64,000 nt of DNA from assembly GCA_050012135.1 (NCBI GenBank), contig JBEKHT010000009.1, forward strand, positions 9,119-73,118, in the 5' to 3' direction. The notes below the pieces were generated by a model that saw only the letters and a list, made by a program, of their open reading frames with translations, had not been told where the DNA came from and did no database searches. Shown one piece after another: positions 1 to 7,769 of the stretch. Both the position numbers and the translations under genes were made by a program. Position 1 is the first letter of the stretch; each line of letters opens with the position of its first letter. The stretch comes from JBEKHT01 sp050012135 (lineage in GTDB: Bacteria; Chloroflexota; Anaerolineae; Anaerolineales; RBG-16-64-43).

Positions 1-1118
1 TGGGAATCAACCTCCAGGTCCCTCAGGGCGGCCAGCGCCTCTCGCTGACGCTGTTCGCCAAGATCCACGTAGGCTTGAGGGTCGGAGCGCACGTGCCCAT
101 CGACGACAAGCGGGGCGAATCTCTGTCCGTCGCCGTTGGTTACGAAGACCACCTTGACTTGACCCCCGCTCCCCAGGACTCGCTGGATCAGGCCTCCGGC
201 CGCAATGATCTCATCGTCGGGGTGAGGGGCAACCACCAATAGTCTGTGAATCCGGTCGATCGGCAGATCGGGGAAGGGGTGGGTCCCCTGGGGAGCCGGC
301 ACTTCTGCGAACTCGAATCCCAGCCTTCCCCCGCCGACCAAGAAGATCATGCCCGCCATCACCAGCCCTGCCCGGGCTCGGACCGCCACCCGAGGGACAA
401 TCGACCCCAGGCCTCCGGCCAAGTACCAGGCACGCACGATCTGCGCATACATTCGTACCCGCGTGAGCGCCCCGCGGATGAATCCTCGATGGATCTCGCT
501 TGGAGGGTGCCAGACACCCAACAGGGGAACGAGCATAACGCGCCAGTGATTTAAAGAGGCGGCGACGGTCCAGGCGGTCTCTACCCCGTAGCCGCTGGCG
601 GCAGCCTGCGAGAGCTGTGAGATGAGAGACTGTCGGATGCAGCGCTGACCGGTAAGCCAGGGAGTCAGCCAATGCGAGAAGTCGGTGTTCCAGCGCCCAC
701 CGCGGAAGACCCCCAGGGTCATGTCGGTGTGACCCGCAAGGACGGGGTCAATCAAACGGGAGACGTGATCACTCGTGAACCCTTCGAGATCGGCGTCGAG
801 CAACAACACTGCCTTACACCCGCCGGCCTCGTGGATCCCCGTGAGAATGGCTTCCCCCTTCCCCCGGTTCCGGTCATGGGCAACGATGACCAGGCGAGGG
901 TCGTGGGAGGCTGCGGAACGAGCTTCCGCAATTGTGGCGTCGCTTGATCCATCGTCCACAACGATGATTTGGTCCAGAGATTTCACTTGGACGACAGCAC
1001 GAATCACTTGGCCAATGTGGTTGGCCTCATTGAACGCGGGGATGATGCACACGATCCGTCCCGGACCCGGGTGGGGAGAGTTCACTTGGAGTTCCGGTTG
1101 CGAAGGGGCAGGGCTCAT
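1..1118 (-). CDS. Glycosyltransferase family 2 - PIG-L deacetylase fusion (partial, runs off left edge)
   Basis: One uninterrupted minus-strand frame, about 372 codons, joins two enzymes. Residues 21-200 are a GT-A fold family 2 glycosyltransferase: PAFNE near 28, the DDG of VVDDGSSD at 55-57 and the metal-binding DAD at 108-110. A hydrophobic segment (about 250-263) follows. From about 291 a PIG-L/LmbE deacetylase begins with its zinc motif APHPDDE at 297-303, then VVFVTNGDG. The C-terminus lies outside the window. PIG-L proteins are zinc hydrolases removing N-acetyl groups from GlcNAc-type sugars; a GT2 fused to one suggests coupled transfer and deacetylation of a glycolipid or envelope glycan (inference). 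The start is the first ATG ahead of the GT2 fold; its ribosome site is weak. Confidence 0.85.
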   Translation of the reverse strand, partial: MSPAPSQPELQVNSPHPGPGRIVCIIPAFNEANHIGQVIRAVVQVKSLDQIIVVDDGSSDATIAEARSAASHDPRLVIVAHDRNRGKGEAILTGIHEAGGCKAVLLLDADLEGFTSDHVSRLIDPVLAGHTDMTLGVFRGGRWNTDFSHWLTPWLTGQRCIRQSLISQLSQAAASGYGVETAWTVAASLNHWRVMLVPLLGVWHPPSEIHRGFIRGALTRVRMYAQIVRAWYLAGGLGSIVPRVAVRARAGLVMAGMIFLVGGGRLGFEFAEVPAPQGTHPFPDLPIDRIHRLLVVAPHPDDEIIAAGGLIQRVLGSGGQVKVVFVTNGDGQRFAPLVVDGHVRSDPQAYVDLGEQRQREALAALRDLEVDS

Positions 1119-1287
1119 CAAGGATCTCGGCGGGCGTTGCGGAGCAGGTCAGCTGGGAACCGACACGGCCCTTTCCATTCGTGGCCCGCCAAAGCCAGGC
1201 CAAGAGAAGGGCGCCGCCCAACCCACACGGGCCCAGGGCTCGGTCCCTGCCAGGGGTGATGAATCGCCTTCGGCGTCAAGGCCCCGA

Positions 1288-1315
1288 TTGTATCTCAAAG
1301 TGCGTCAGATATAAT
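1288..1315 (+). promoter_or_regulatory. Sigma-70-like promoter of the sigma factor gene
   Basis: A perfect TATAAT at 1310-1315 is preceded, 16 bases upstream, by a partial -35 (TTGTAT, 1288-1293). It lies only 12 bases before the preferred ATG, so the message would have almost no leader. Confidence 0.55.
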
Positions 1316-1327
1316 GCCTGTAACCTT

Positions 1328-1969
1328 ATGAAACGGATCGCATCTGATCTGATGAAAGCGCCAGGCTCTCAGGAGGAGTTCCTTCAACTCCTTCGCAAGA
1401 GGGACCCGGGGGCCTGTGCCCAATGCGTACAAGAGCATTCCGATGGGCTGTATCGCCTGGCGTTGCGCATGCTGCGGGACCGCCAAGAGGCGGAAGACAT
1501 CGTTCAGGAGACGTTTCTGAGCGCTTTTCGCAATATCGACTCGTTTCAGGGACGATCGAGTATCGGGACCTGGCTTTTCCGCATTGCGTATAACGCCGCT
1601 CTGATGAGGCTTCGCAAGGCCCATCCTGAGACCCTCTCGTTAGAGGGAAGCGACTCGGGCGAAGGGGAGGGCGAACCTCTCGAGCTGTTTGACTTCTCCG
1701 GGATTCCCGAGAATGAAGCCCTGAACCATGAGATCCATGACCAGATCGAGGCAGCGATCCAGGCCATGCCTTCGAATCTGAGGGTGGTCTTCGCTCTGCG
1801 CGAGCTGGAGGACCTCTCCACGGCAGGGACAGCGGAAGTCCTGGACTTGTCAGAAGAAGCGGTCAAGACGAGGTTGCACCGCGGCCGGCTGTGGCTTCGC
1901 GAGCGCCTTTCACATTACTTTGCGGAACGGGAGGCGCTTGCCGGGGACAAACCAAATGGAACGAGATGA
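1328..1969 (+). CDS. ECF-type RNA polymerase sigma factor (sigma-70 family)
   Basis: 213-residue ECF sigma factor. Region 2 is clear (LYRLALRMLRDRQEAEDIVQETFLSAFRNI, quoted here only as landmark, with the core-binding AEDIVQETF) and is followed by the promoter-melting stretch FQGRSSIGTWLFRIAYNAAL. Region 4 lies near the C-terminus (AIQAMPSNLRVVFALRELED, then an HTH). An acidic linker separates them. ATG 1328 fits the -10 box at 1310-1315 best; an in-frame ATG at 1352 is also possible. The last 14 bases overlap the next gene, which encodes a zinc-binding anti-sigma factor, so the two are probably co-translated and form a sensor pair. The signal sensed cannot be told. Confidence 0.88.
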   Translation: MKRIASDLMKAPGSQEEFLQLLRKRDPGACAQCVQEHSDGLYRLALRMLRDRQEAEDIVQETFLSAFRNIDSFQGRSSIGTWLFRIAYNAALMRLRKAHPETLSLEGSDSGEGEGEPLELFDFSGIPENEALNHEIHDQIEAAIQAMPSNLRVVFALRELEDLSTAGTAEVLDLSEEAVKTRLHRGRLWLRERLSHYFAEREALAGDKPNGTR

Positions 1970-2225
1970 ATGTCGCAGGCTGCTGGGATCTTTCTCGGCC
2001 TACTTGGATGGAGAGACAGAGGCCCGTGCCTGCCAAGCAATCGAGACGCACTTGGCCTCCTGTGAGGATTGCCGGGTCGTCGTCGATACCCTGCGCAGGA
2101 CCATCTCACTCGTGCATCAGTCCCCTCTGCCCGGACTTCCCCTGGCGGCCCGGCAGCGCCTCATCCAGGTCCTTGAGCAGGAGGGCTTCATCGCGAAGGA
2201 TAGTTCCTGGACTGACTCCGTTTAG
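1956..2225 (+). CDS. Anti-sigma factor, zf-HC2 type
   Basis: 89-residue protein starting inside the end of the sigma gene (overlap 14 bases). It begins with the pattern of zinc anti-sigma (ZAS) domains: C6 (ERDECRRLL), then SAYLDGE and HLASCEDC, giving the HxxxCxxC zinc site at about 32-39. Such domains bind the cognate ECF sigma factor and release it on a redox or envelope signal. No transmembrane segment is present, so this is a soluble form in which the zinc site itself may be the sensor. The C-terminal 40 residues hold a short amphipathic helix (LAARQRLIQVLEQEG). Confidence 0.85.
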   Translation: MERDECRRLLGSFSAYLDGETEARACQAIETHLASCEDCRVVVDTLRRTISLVHQSPLPGLPLAARQRLIQVLEQEGFIAKDSSWTDSV

Positions 2226-2655
2226 TTCGGTCCATGCCGGCCATCCCGGAACTGTCTCCCCGGCACCTCCGGCGCAGGGCGGCAGACCGGGCCTTGCCGC
2301 CGAGGAGGTGGGGTTCGGGCAGTCCTGGCTCGAGTGACCCTCCGCAAGAAGTGGCCGCCGGCGGGAGCGAAGGTGACTTGGGCATCGGCTATACTCTCTC
2401 GATGGATTTTGCCCTGGTCTCCCGCATCGAGTGGGTGGGGCAGCTTCTCTGATTTTCGGCTGGTTCCAAGTCGGCGCTGACACGCAAGGCTTGATACAAG
2501 CCAGCGGTTCGTATGGGCCGAGGGGGCGCATGTTGGGGGATCTCAGGGATCGACGCTCGCCGATTCCTCGGAACCCCGGCAGCTGCGGCTCAGAACCGAG
2601 AAGGTCGGAGGTCTTGCACGTTCGTCGCCCCCTTCCGCCGTGCAGTGGAGATCAG
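2226..2655 (+). other. Gene-poor stretch before trxB
   Basis: About 430 bases without a convincing gene. A TATACT box lies at 2390-2395, five bases before a 16-codon frame, but no -35 or family support was found. The trxB promoter begins at its right end. Confidence 0.5.
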
Positions 2656-2684
2656 TTGTTAAGGATCGGAAAGAGGAGCACAAT
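2656..2684 (+). promoter_or_regulatory. Putative trxB promoter
   Basis: TTGTTA (2656-2661) and CACAAT (2679-2684) are separated by exactly 17 bases and match the sigma-70 consensus at 4/6 each. A strong ribosome site (GGAGGAT) follows just before ATG 2727. Confidence 0.55.
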
Positions 2685-2726
2685 TAGGTCGGTAAGAGGA
2701 AAAGGGTAAAGCGCGGAGGATAAGGG

Positions 2727-3725
2727 ATGGAGTTTTCCACAGGTGCTGGCGACAAGGTACCTAAGGAGGGGACCCGTGTGGCTCCCCTCGACATCCTTGT
2801 CTTGGGGTCCGGGCCGGCGGGTCTGGCGGCCGCACTGTATGCTGCCCGAGCGGATCGCGCGCCTCTGGTCCTGAGCGGACAGGAATTGGGTGGCCAGGCA
2901 AGCCTGACCAACACGATCGAGAACTACCCGGGCTTTCCAGAAGGGGTGGGTGGTGCGGAATTGGCGGCGCTCTTCCAGAAGCAGGCTGAGCGCTTTGGTG
3001 CCCGGATAGAAATGGACAGTGCCACGGGCGCCGATCTGCGGAGCTGGCCGTTCCGAATCAAGACCTATTCGGCGGAGTATCTGACGAGAGCGCTGATCAT
3101 TGCGACCGGGGCCACCCCGCGGAAACTGGCCGTTCCCGGTGAGCAGGAGCTGGTGGGCCGAGGGGTGAGCTATTGCGCGACTTGTGACGGGTGGTTCTTC
3201 AAGGGCAAGGAGGTGGTGGTTGTCGGAGGAGGGGATAGCGCGCTGGAAGAAGGCCTTTTCCTGACGCGCTACGCCACCCGCGTTACCATCGTCCACCGCC
3301 GCAAGGAGTTGAGGGCCGGCAAGATTCTGCTGGAGCGTGCCAAGCAAAACCCGAAGGTCTCCTTTCTCTACGATAACGTCGTCGACAGCATCCATGGCGA
3401 CGCGGCGGTCGATGAAGTTCTCCTGAGGGATTTGCGAACGGGACAGCGAACGATGCTCAAGACGCAAGGTGTCTTCATCTTCATTGGACATGATCCCAAT
3501 TCCGACATCTTCCGTGGACAGCTCGAGATGGACCCTCGCGGTTACCTGACCGTTGATTCCCACATGCGCACCAGTGTGCCTGGGGTCTTCGCCGCGGGTG
3601 AAATTGCCGATCCGGTCTTCAGGCAGGTCGTGACCTCATCGGGTGCGGGAGTAGTGGCTGCGATCGCCGCCGAGCACTGGTTGGCTGAACATGAAGGGGA
3701 AACGGTCCTCGCGCGAGCTGCCTAG
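2727..3725 (+). CDS. trxB: Thioredoxin reductase (NADPH), FAD flavoprotein
   Basis: 332 residues, the usual length. FAD-binding GSGPAG at 27-32, the redox-active disulfide CATC at about 150-153, NADPH-binding VVGGGDSALEEG near 165-176, HRR for NADP phosphate near 190, and the C-terminal FAD motif GVFAAGEIAD. It moves electrons from NADPH to thioredoxin or a thioredoxin-like protein in the cytoplasm. No thioredoxin gene is adjacent. The C-terminal motif has AGEIAD where most family members have AGDV/AGDI, a mild substitution. Start ATG 2727 has a good ribosome site (GGAGGAT). A strong hairpin terminator follows the stop, so the gene is probably transcribed alone. Confidence 0.93.
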   Translation: MEFSTGAGDKVPKEGTRVAPLDILVLGSGPAGLAAALYAARADRAPLVLSGQELGGQASLTNTIENYPGFPEGVGGAELAALFQKQAERFGARIEMDSATGADLRSWPFRIKTYSAEYLTRALIIATGATPRKLAVPGEQELVGRGVSYCATCDGWFFKGKEVVVVGGGDSALEEGLFLTRYATRVTIVHRRKELRAGKILLERAKQNPKVSFLYDNVVDSIHGDAAVDEVLLRDLRTGQRTMLKTQGVFIFIGHDPNSDIFRGQLEMDPRGYLTVDSHMRTSVPGVFAAGEIADPVFRQVVTSSGAGVVAAIAAEHWLAEHEGETVLARAA

Positions 3726-3743
3726 ATCCAGCCCCGGGTGCCC

Positions 3744-3773
3744 AACGGCCCACAGCGATTCCTGTGGGCCGTT
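3744..3773 (+). terminator. Intrinsic terminator of trxB
   Basis: Perfect 12-bp stem (arms 3744-3755 and 3762-3773) with a 6-base loop, followed by a T-containing stretch (GTTTTCTT near 3785). It lies 18 bases after the trxB stop. Confidence 0.8.
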
Positions 3774-3947
3774 GCGTTATCTGCTGTTTTCTTAATGGGT
3801 CAATCGCCCCTGCCGGGGAAATCAGCCCCTCAGTTTCCGCTCCGGGAGCGTAGTCTCGAAGGACCCAGTTGCAGTCCCCCCCTTGGATGCTCTTGGGAGC
3901 AAAGGCCAGATCCGCAGGGAACGGGCAACTTCGGAGGGTACTTACCC

Positions 3948-5180
3948 TCAGCCCCCAACCACCACGAGGGGGATCGGGGTGAATACGAGCAGGAACACGA
4001 GCAGTCCGACGATCGCCAGGAGCTTGCGCCGGTCGTCCAGCGGAGTGATCTGGTCAAGCGGCTCGGCGTGGGACTGCCCGAAGACGAGTATCAGCAAGGC
4101 CCACAGAAACCAGCCCGACCAGACAAAGCCCAAGGCCACCAGACCGACCAGGATGACCGGAAGCACGCGGTTGGTTTTCTTCCCGATCAGCACATAGAGG
4201 AGATGCCCGCCGTCCAACTGACTGGCCGGAATGAGATTGAGCCCGGTGACCAAAAGTCCCGCCCAGCCGGCCCAGGCAACGGGACCCAGGAACACATCGA
4301 GACCGCCGGCCGGGATGGGGAGGCCGAGCACCAGGTAGCGCAGCCAGTAGAGGAGCGGAGCAAGCGTGTAATGGGTGGGCGCGGGCAGAAGCCGCCCGAA
4401 CACCAACCATTTCGCAATGAGGTAGAGCAAAGAGTTGCCCTCCAGAAGGTAGGAGGTGGCGCTTGAGGTCCGCAGGGGCAGGGTGCTCAGGGATGAGGTC
4501 GACAACCCGTATAGCAGTACCGGGATCGCGACGATCAGACCCGCCAAGGGGCCTGCGATGGCAATGTCCAAAAGCACGCGACGGTTCCGGGGTGGCTCTT
4601 TCATGGAGATGAAGGCGCCCAGCGTCCCGAAATAGCTGAACGGCATAGGGATAAAGTAGGGGAGGGTCACGGCGGTCCGGTGGTACCTTCCAGCCAGATA
4701 GTGTCCGAATTCGTGCACGCCCAATATCGCCAGAAGACTCACCGCAAAAGGCAGACCCGACCCCAAGTGCGAAAACATGTACTGGAGGTAAGCCACAATG
4801 CTTCCCACCAAGGTTGGTCCTGCGGGGACGGGTCCGGTATTGGCCATGGAGGCTCCCACGAACAAGACACTCAGGAGGGTCAGCCCGAAGAGAGCCACAT
4901 TGATCCAGACATTCGAGGGGCGGGCCGCGAAGACCCCGCGAGACAGAATCACGACATGCTTGTCGCCTTCCATGCGGAAGAGGGGGGTCAGATTCAGCGG
5001 GCGGAGGGATTCCGCCAAACGGTCATAGGCTTCGGTCGAGTCTAGCAGAAGCCGGCCGCGCGCGCGGAGCACATAAGGCTCCCGGGGTGTCCCTGCCGTT
5101 ACGTCCTCAATGGACATCACCCGACCAAGCAGAGAAGTCAGTTGGGTGAGATCGCCAGCGCTTGCGTCTTGTGCAGTCAT
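3948..5180 (-). CDS. Site-2-protease-like M50 membrane zinc metalloprotease
   Basis: 410-residue multi-pass membrane protein. Residues 1-85 form a soluble N-terminal domain. After a first membrane segment (NVALFGLTLLSVLFVGAS) comes HEFGH at about 154-158, the catalytic HExxH of M50 proteases, and the second motif QLDGGH at about 321 (the NPDG-like site whose Asp binds zinc). Arrangement and length resemble plant EGY-like and cyanobacterial S2P homologues, which cut substrates inside the membrane. No obvious substrate or anti-sigma partner is adjacent. ATG 5180 is chosen because the frame further upstream would run through selC, which ends 12 bases before this start. Confidence 0.88.
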   Translation of the reverse strand: MTAQDASAGDLTQLTSLLGRVMSIEDVTAGTPREPYVLRARGRLLLDSTEAYDRLAESLRPLNLTPLFRMEGDKHVVILSRGVFAARPSNVWINVALFGLTLLSVLFVGASMANTGPVPAGPTLVGSIVAYLQYMFSHLGSGLPFAVSLLAILGVHEFGHYLAGRYHRTAVTLPYFIPMPFSYFGTLGAFISMKEPPRNRRVLLDIAIAGPLAGLIVAIPVLLYGLSTSSLSTLPLRTSSATSYLLEGNSLLYLIAKWLVFGRLLPAPTHYTLAPLLYWLRYLVLGLPIPAGGLDVFLGPVAWAGWAGLLVTGLNLIPASQLDGGHLLYVLIGKKTNRVLPVILVGLVALGFVWSGWFLWALLILVFGQSHAEPLDQITPLDDRRKLLAIVGLLVFLLVFTPIPLVVVGG

Positions 5181-5192
5181 CGAGCCCTCAGG

Positions 5193-5286
5193 CGGGGATG
5201 GATGGGAGTCGAACCCACCGCGGCTCGCAAGGCGACCCGCCAGCGGTTTTGAAGACCGAGGGGCCCACCAGGACCCAGCCATCCCC
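5193..5286 (-). tRNA. selC: Selenocysteine tRNA (anticodon TCA)
   Basis: The minus strand folds as a bacterial tRNA-Sec: 8-bp acceptor stem (5279-5286 with 5194-5201), a 6-bp D stem closing a 4-base loop (TGGT), anticodon loop CTTCAAA with anticodon TCA (plus-strand TGA at 5250-5252), a long variable arm with GCGG/CCGC and CGC/GCG pairs, and a 5-bp T stem around TTCGACT. The 8+5 acceptor-T stack is diagnostic of bacterial SelC. G is the discriminator base; CCA is not encoded. It lies directly upstream of the M50 gene on the same strand. The host should therefore read some UGA codons as selenocysteine. Confidence 0.93.
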
Positions 5287-5452
5287 AATGGGATACGTGC
5301 GTTCCACGAATGCGATGATCCTCAACGAGCGATTCCTTGATTGCGAGGAGCCAGCGGCCCCCGCGCCGCCAGCCCCACGGACGGGCACATCTCTGTCCCG
5401 TCCGCCCGAGATCGCTTGGATTCTATCACTCGGCTAATTGCCGAGCAATGAT

Positions 5453-6286
5453 TTAGCCGTGCTCGGAAGAGATCTGTACGGATTGATTTGCGACTTCGAG
5501 ATCCGCAATCTCGAGCCATTGCTCTGCGATCAGATCCAGGACTCCAAAGCCAAAGCCTCTGCTGGGTGAGGCGGCCGCGAACTGGTTGTCGATCCACAGG
5601 ATCAAGCCAAGCGGCGGAACGGGGGTGCAGGAGGTGCTGAGGACCAACCTGTCATCCACGCGAAATTCCGCCGTGTCCGGCCTCCAGTCGATCTCATAAC
5701 GGTGCCAGAAGCGGGGATCCTCAGAAAGCAGGGTCTCCTCAGCCCTGTAGAAGCGCTTTGCCTGGGCAAAGAGGGCCCGGCGCAGAATGGGAACCCGTCC
5801 TACGACAACCCCAGCCGCGGCCAGCGGGGCGAGCAGCAGCGGCGGGACTCGCCGGCTGCGAAGTGCAGAGGCCTTCCAACCCCAGCCGGGCAGGCCCGGG
5901 TCCAGCGCGATGTCGCTCGGTGGCGAGGCATAGAAAAACCAGAGCGCCTGTGGCGCGGCCGGCAGGCGCCGCGCTGCCCCTCCCTGGCCCAGGCTGAAAC
6001 TGAAGGGATCGTTCCAGAGCCCAAAGCCAAACGTCCCCAGCGGCTGGGAAACCGAGGTCCTGGCGCGAAGGCTCAGCCGAAAGGGTGGCCTGTGGGGGAA
6101 TCCTGGGCGGGGAGAATGCCGGTGATCATCGAGCTGGGCATCGGCATAGTCCCCGGTCGAGCGGATCCGCAACTTTCCACACCACCGACCTTTGTCGTCG
6201 GATTGGGCCTCGACTCTGCCACTGCCGAGTTCGAGAGGCTTGAGCGAGACCGGGAGAGAGGCGGCGGTGTGAGGGACTGTAATCAT
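5453..6286 (-). CDS. Concanavalin A-like lectin/glucanase-fold protein of unknown function
   Basis: 277 residues, soluble, no signal peptide. The pattern is that of a beta-jelly-roll related to GH16/laminin-G folds: repeated short strands, an aromatic GFGLWNDPFSF segment near 95, and a C-terminal block FWHRYEIDWRPDTAEFRVDD followed by GLILWIDNQ and a closing WLEIADLEV strand. I see no GH16 catalytic ExDxxE motif, so binding or a divergent activity is possible. A hydrophobic stretch (LLLAPLAAAGVVVG) sits in the middle. The start ATG 6286 is the one just upstream of the conserved region; it is divergent from the MBL-fold gene, and the two share a short intergenic space. Confidence 0.6.
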   Translation of the reverse strand: MITVPHTAASLPVSLKPLELGSGRVEAQSDDKGRWCGKLRIRSTGDYADAQLDDHRHSPRPGFPHRPPFRLSLRARTSVSQPLGTFGFGLWNDPFSFSLGQGGAARRLPAAPQALWFFYASPPSDIALDPGLPGWGWKASALRSRRVPPLLLAPLAAAGVVVGRVPILRRALFAQAKRFYRAEETLLSEDPRFWHRYEIDWRPDTAEFRVDDRLVLSTSCTPVPPLGLILWIDNQFAAASPSRGFGFGVLDLIAEQWLEIADLEVANQSVQISSEHG

Positions 6287-6296
6287 TTCGATCGAG

Positions 6297-6321
6297 TATA
6301 ATGCACGCGGCGTGCAGGAGG
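6297..6321 (+). promoter_or_regulatory. -10 box and ribosome site of the MBL-fold gene
   Basis: Perfect TATAAT at 6297-6302 without a good -35, then a strong AGGAGG at 6316-6321, five bases before ATG 6326. Confidence 0.55.
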
Positions 6322-6325
6322 AATC

Positions 6326-6991
6326 ATGGAGATCACCTGGTACGGCCATTCCTGCTTCCGCTTGACTGAGCGCGGACTGGCCTCCGTGGTAACCGATCCG
6401 TTCGACGATACCATTGGATACTCGACTCTGCGGCTGAAGGCGGACGTCGTGACCGTCAGCCACGACGCGCCCGGGCATAACAATGCGGATGCGGTCAAAG
6501 GCGAGAAGCGGATCATTCGCGGGCCAGGCGAATTTGAAATTGGGGGCGTCTTCATCACCGGAGTGGCGACGCGACGAGCTGCCAGCGCTCAGGAAAGCAA
6601 GAAGAAAGCGCCTGAGAAGGCCGTTGAGAACACGCTGTACCTGTTCAACTTCAATGGACTGAACGTGGCGCACCTAGGGGATCTCAACTATGTTCCGACC
6701 CAGCAACAAATTGAGAGCCTGGGGGCCGTGGATGTCCTATTGGTCCCGGTGGGAGGCGGAGGGGCCCTTACCGCTTCGCAGGCCGCGGAAATGGTGAGCC
6801 TGCTGGAGCCATCCGTGGTGGTCCCAATGCACTACAAGACTCCCGAGGTGGACGTCAAGCTCGAGTCACTCAACAAGTTCCTCAAGGAAATGGGCCTCTC
6901 GGGTATCAAACCCCTCGACTCCCTAAAACTCGGCCATTCGGATCTTCCTGATGAAACCCGAGTTGTGGTCCTCGACTACAAGCGGGGGTAG
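6326..6991 (+). CDS. MBL-fold metal-dependent hydrolase (UPF0173-like)
   Basis: 221-residue metallo-beta-lactamase-fold protein. It opens with EITWYGHSCFRL, the short N-terminal signature of UlaG/UPF0173 hydrolases; SHDAPGHNNAD near 48-58 is the metal-binding loop (a variant of HxHxDH), HLGDL near 115 gives the next ligands and VPMHYKT near 170 the last. Relatives include lactonases and phosphodiesterases; the substrate here is unknown. A strong AGGAGG ribosome site fixes the start. It stands 91 bases upstream of a small dimeric-barrel-like protein on the same strand. Confidence 0.82.
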   Translation: MEITWYGHSCFRLTERGLASVVTDPFDDTIGYSTLRLKADVVTVSHDAPGHNNADAVKGEKRIIRGPGEFEIGGVFITGVATRRAASAQESKKKAPEKAVENTLYLFNFNGLNVAHLGDLNYVPTQQQIESLGAVDVLLVPVGGGGALTASQAAEMVSLLEPSVVVPMHYKTPEVDVKLESLNKFLKEMGLSGIKPLDSLKLGHSDLPDETRVVVLDYKRG

Positions 6992-7082
6992 GCTGGCGCC
7001 CAGAGGACGTCCCTCGTCGCCGGGGACCGTAAGGTGATCGTTGCCTTTGGGGGGTATCTGGGTTATCGAAGATGATTGAGTC

Positions 7083-7388
7083 ATGGCAGCCGTCAAACTC
7101 CTGATGACGTGGGACATTGTCCCAGGCCAAGAGCAGGAATACTTCGAGTTCATCATTCGTGAGTTTCTTCCCGGCCTTCAGTCTTTGGGGATCGAGCCCA
7201 CGGACGCCTGGTACACGGCATACGGCGAGGGTCCTCAGATCATGGCGGGTGGGACCACACCAGACATGGCGGCCATGCGGCGCACGTTGTCTTCCAAGGA
7301 ATGGCAGGAGCTGCGCGAGAAGCTGTTGCGCCACGTGGAGAATTTCAACTTCAAACTAGTCAAGGCCCGCGCTGGGTTCCAGCTTTGA
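7083..7388 (+). CDS. Small protein, possible dimeric alpha-beta barrel (DUF1330/ABM-like)
   Basis: 101 residues. The order strand (VKLLMTWDIVPG), helix (EQEYFEFIIREFLPGLQSLG), strand pair (DAWYTAYGEGPQIMAGGTT) and helices (TLSSKEWQELREKLLRHVENF) matches ferredoxin-like dimeric alpha-beta barrels of the ABM/DUF1330 kind. I cannot name a substrate; some such proteins bind haem or are small monooxygenases. It probably shares a transcript with the upstream MBL-fold gene and ends at a very strong two-way terminator starting 13 bases after its stop. Confidence 0.65.
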   Translation: MAAVKLLMTWDIVPGQEQEYFEFIIREFLPGLQSLGIEPTDAWYTAYGEGPQIMAGGTTPDMAAMRRTLSSKEWQELREKLLRHVENFNFKLVKARAGFQL

Positions 7389-7400
7389 GGCCGAGGGGAA

Positions 7401-7436
7401 AACCGAAGAGGGCAGCGTCAGCTGCCCTCTTCGGTT
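7401..7436. terminator. Bidirectional terminator overlapping the fmdB stop codon
   Basis: Perfect 16-bp stem (arms 7401-7416 and 7421-7436) around a 4-base loop. On the plus strand it ends the 7083-7388 gene. On the minus strand it contains the last five sense codons of the FmdB-type gene, whose TGA stop sits in the loop (7418-7420). Confidence 0.8.
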
Positions 7437-7729
7437 GTTCGTGGCTTCGCTTCCTTGCTTATCTCCGTTCCCGATTCCTTTGCCGGCTCGGATTTGGCCT
7501 CGCCGCCCGCGGTGCCGTTCTTGCCGCGGCTTGGGGTCTGACCTGAGGGAGAACGATGATCTGTCGAATACCACCCGGAACCCTTGAAGATGATTCCGGC
7601 TGGAGTGTAGATCTTCTTGAGCGAGCGCTTCCCGCACTCTGGGCACTTGACCAGGTGGGGATCCTCAAAGTGTTGCTGGCGATCAAACTGGACCCCACAC
7701 GAGGAGCATCGATACGTATAGATCGGCAT
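7418..7729 (-). CDS. FmdB-family zinc ribbon protein
   Basis: 103 residues. N-terminal zinc ribbon with C8xxC11 and C29xxC32, beginning MPIYTYRCSSCG, the hallmark of FmdB/CxxC_CXXC_SSSS regulatory proteins. The remaining 45 residues are a disordered charged tail. Family members are annotated as putative regulators from the fmdB gene of a methylotroph operon, but the function is not established. The start has a good ribosome site (GAGGTGAGG) and a TATAAT box upstream. The stop codon lies inside the loop of the terminator. Confidence 0.85.
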   Translation of the reverse strand: MPIYTYRCSSCGVQFDRQQHFEDPHLVKCPECGKRSLKKIYTPAGIIFKGSGWYSTDHRSPSGQTPSRGKNGTAGGEAKSEPAKESGTEISKEAKPRTTEEGS

Positions 7730-7763
7730 GCCTCACCTCAGGACCTGCCTTTCACAAAAAGGC

Positions 7764-7769
7764 ATTATA
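7764..7769 (-). promoter_or_regulatory. -10 box of the fmdB-type gene
   Basis: Minus-strand TATAAT (ATTATA on the plus strand), 34 bases before the start at 7729. No clear -35. Confidence 0.5.

Noticed and set aside
2396..2452. Short frame (16 codons) after a TATACT box upstream of trxB, possible leader peptide
   Set aside because: No ribosome site, no attenuator hairpins and no codon bias for one amino acid.
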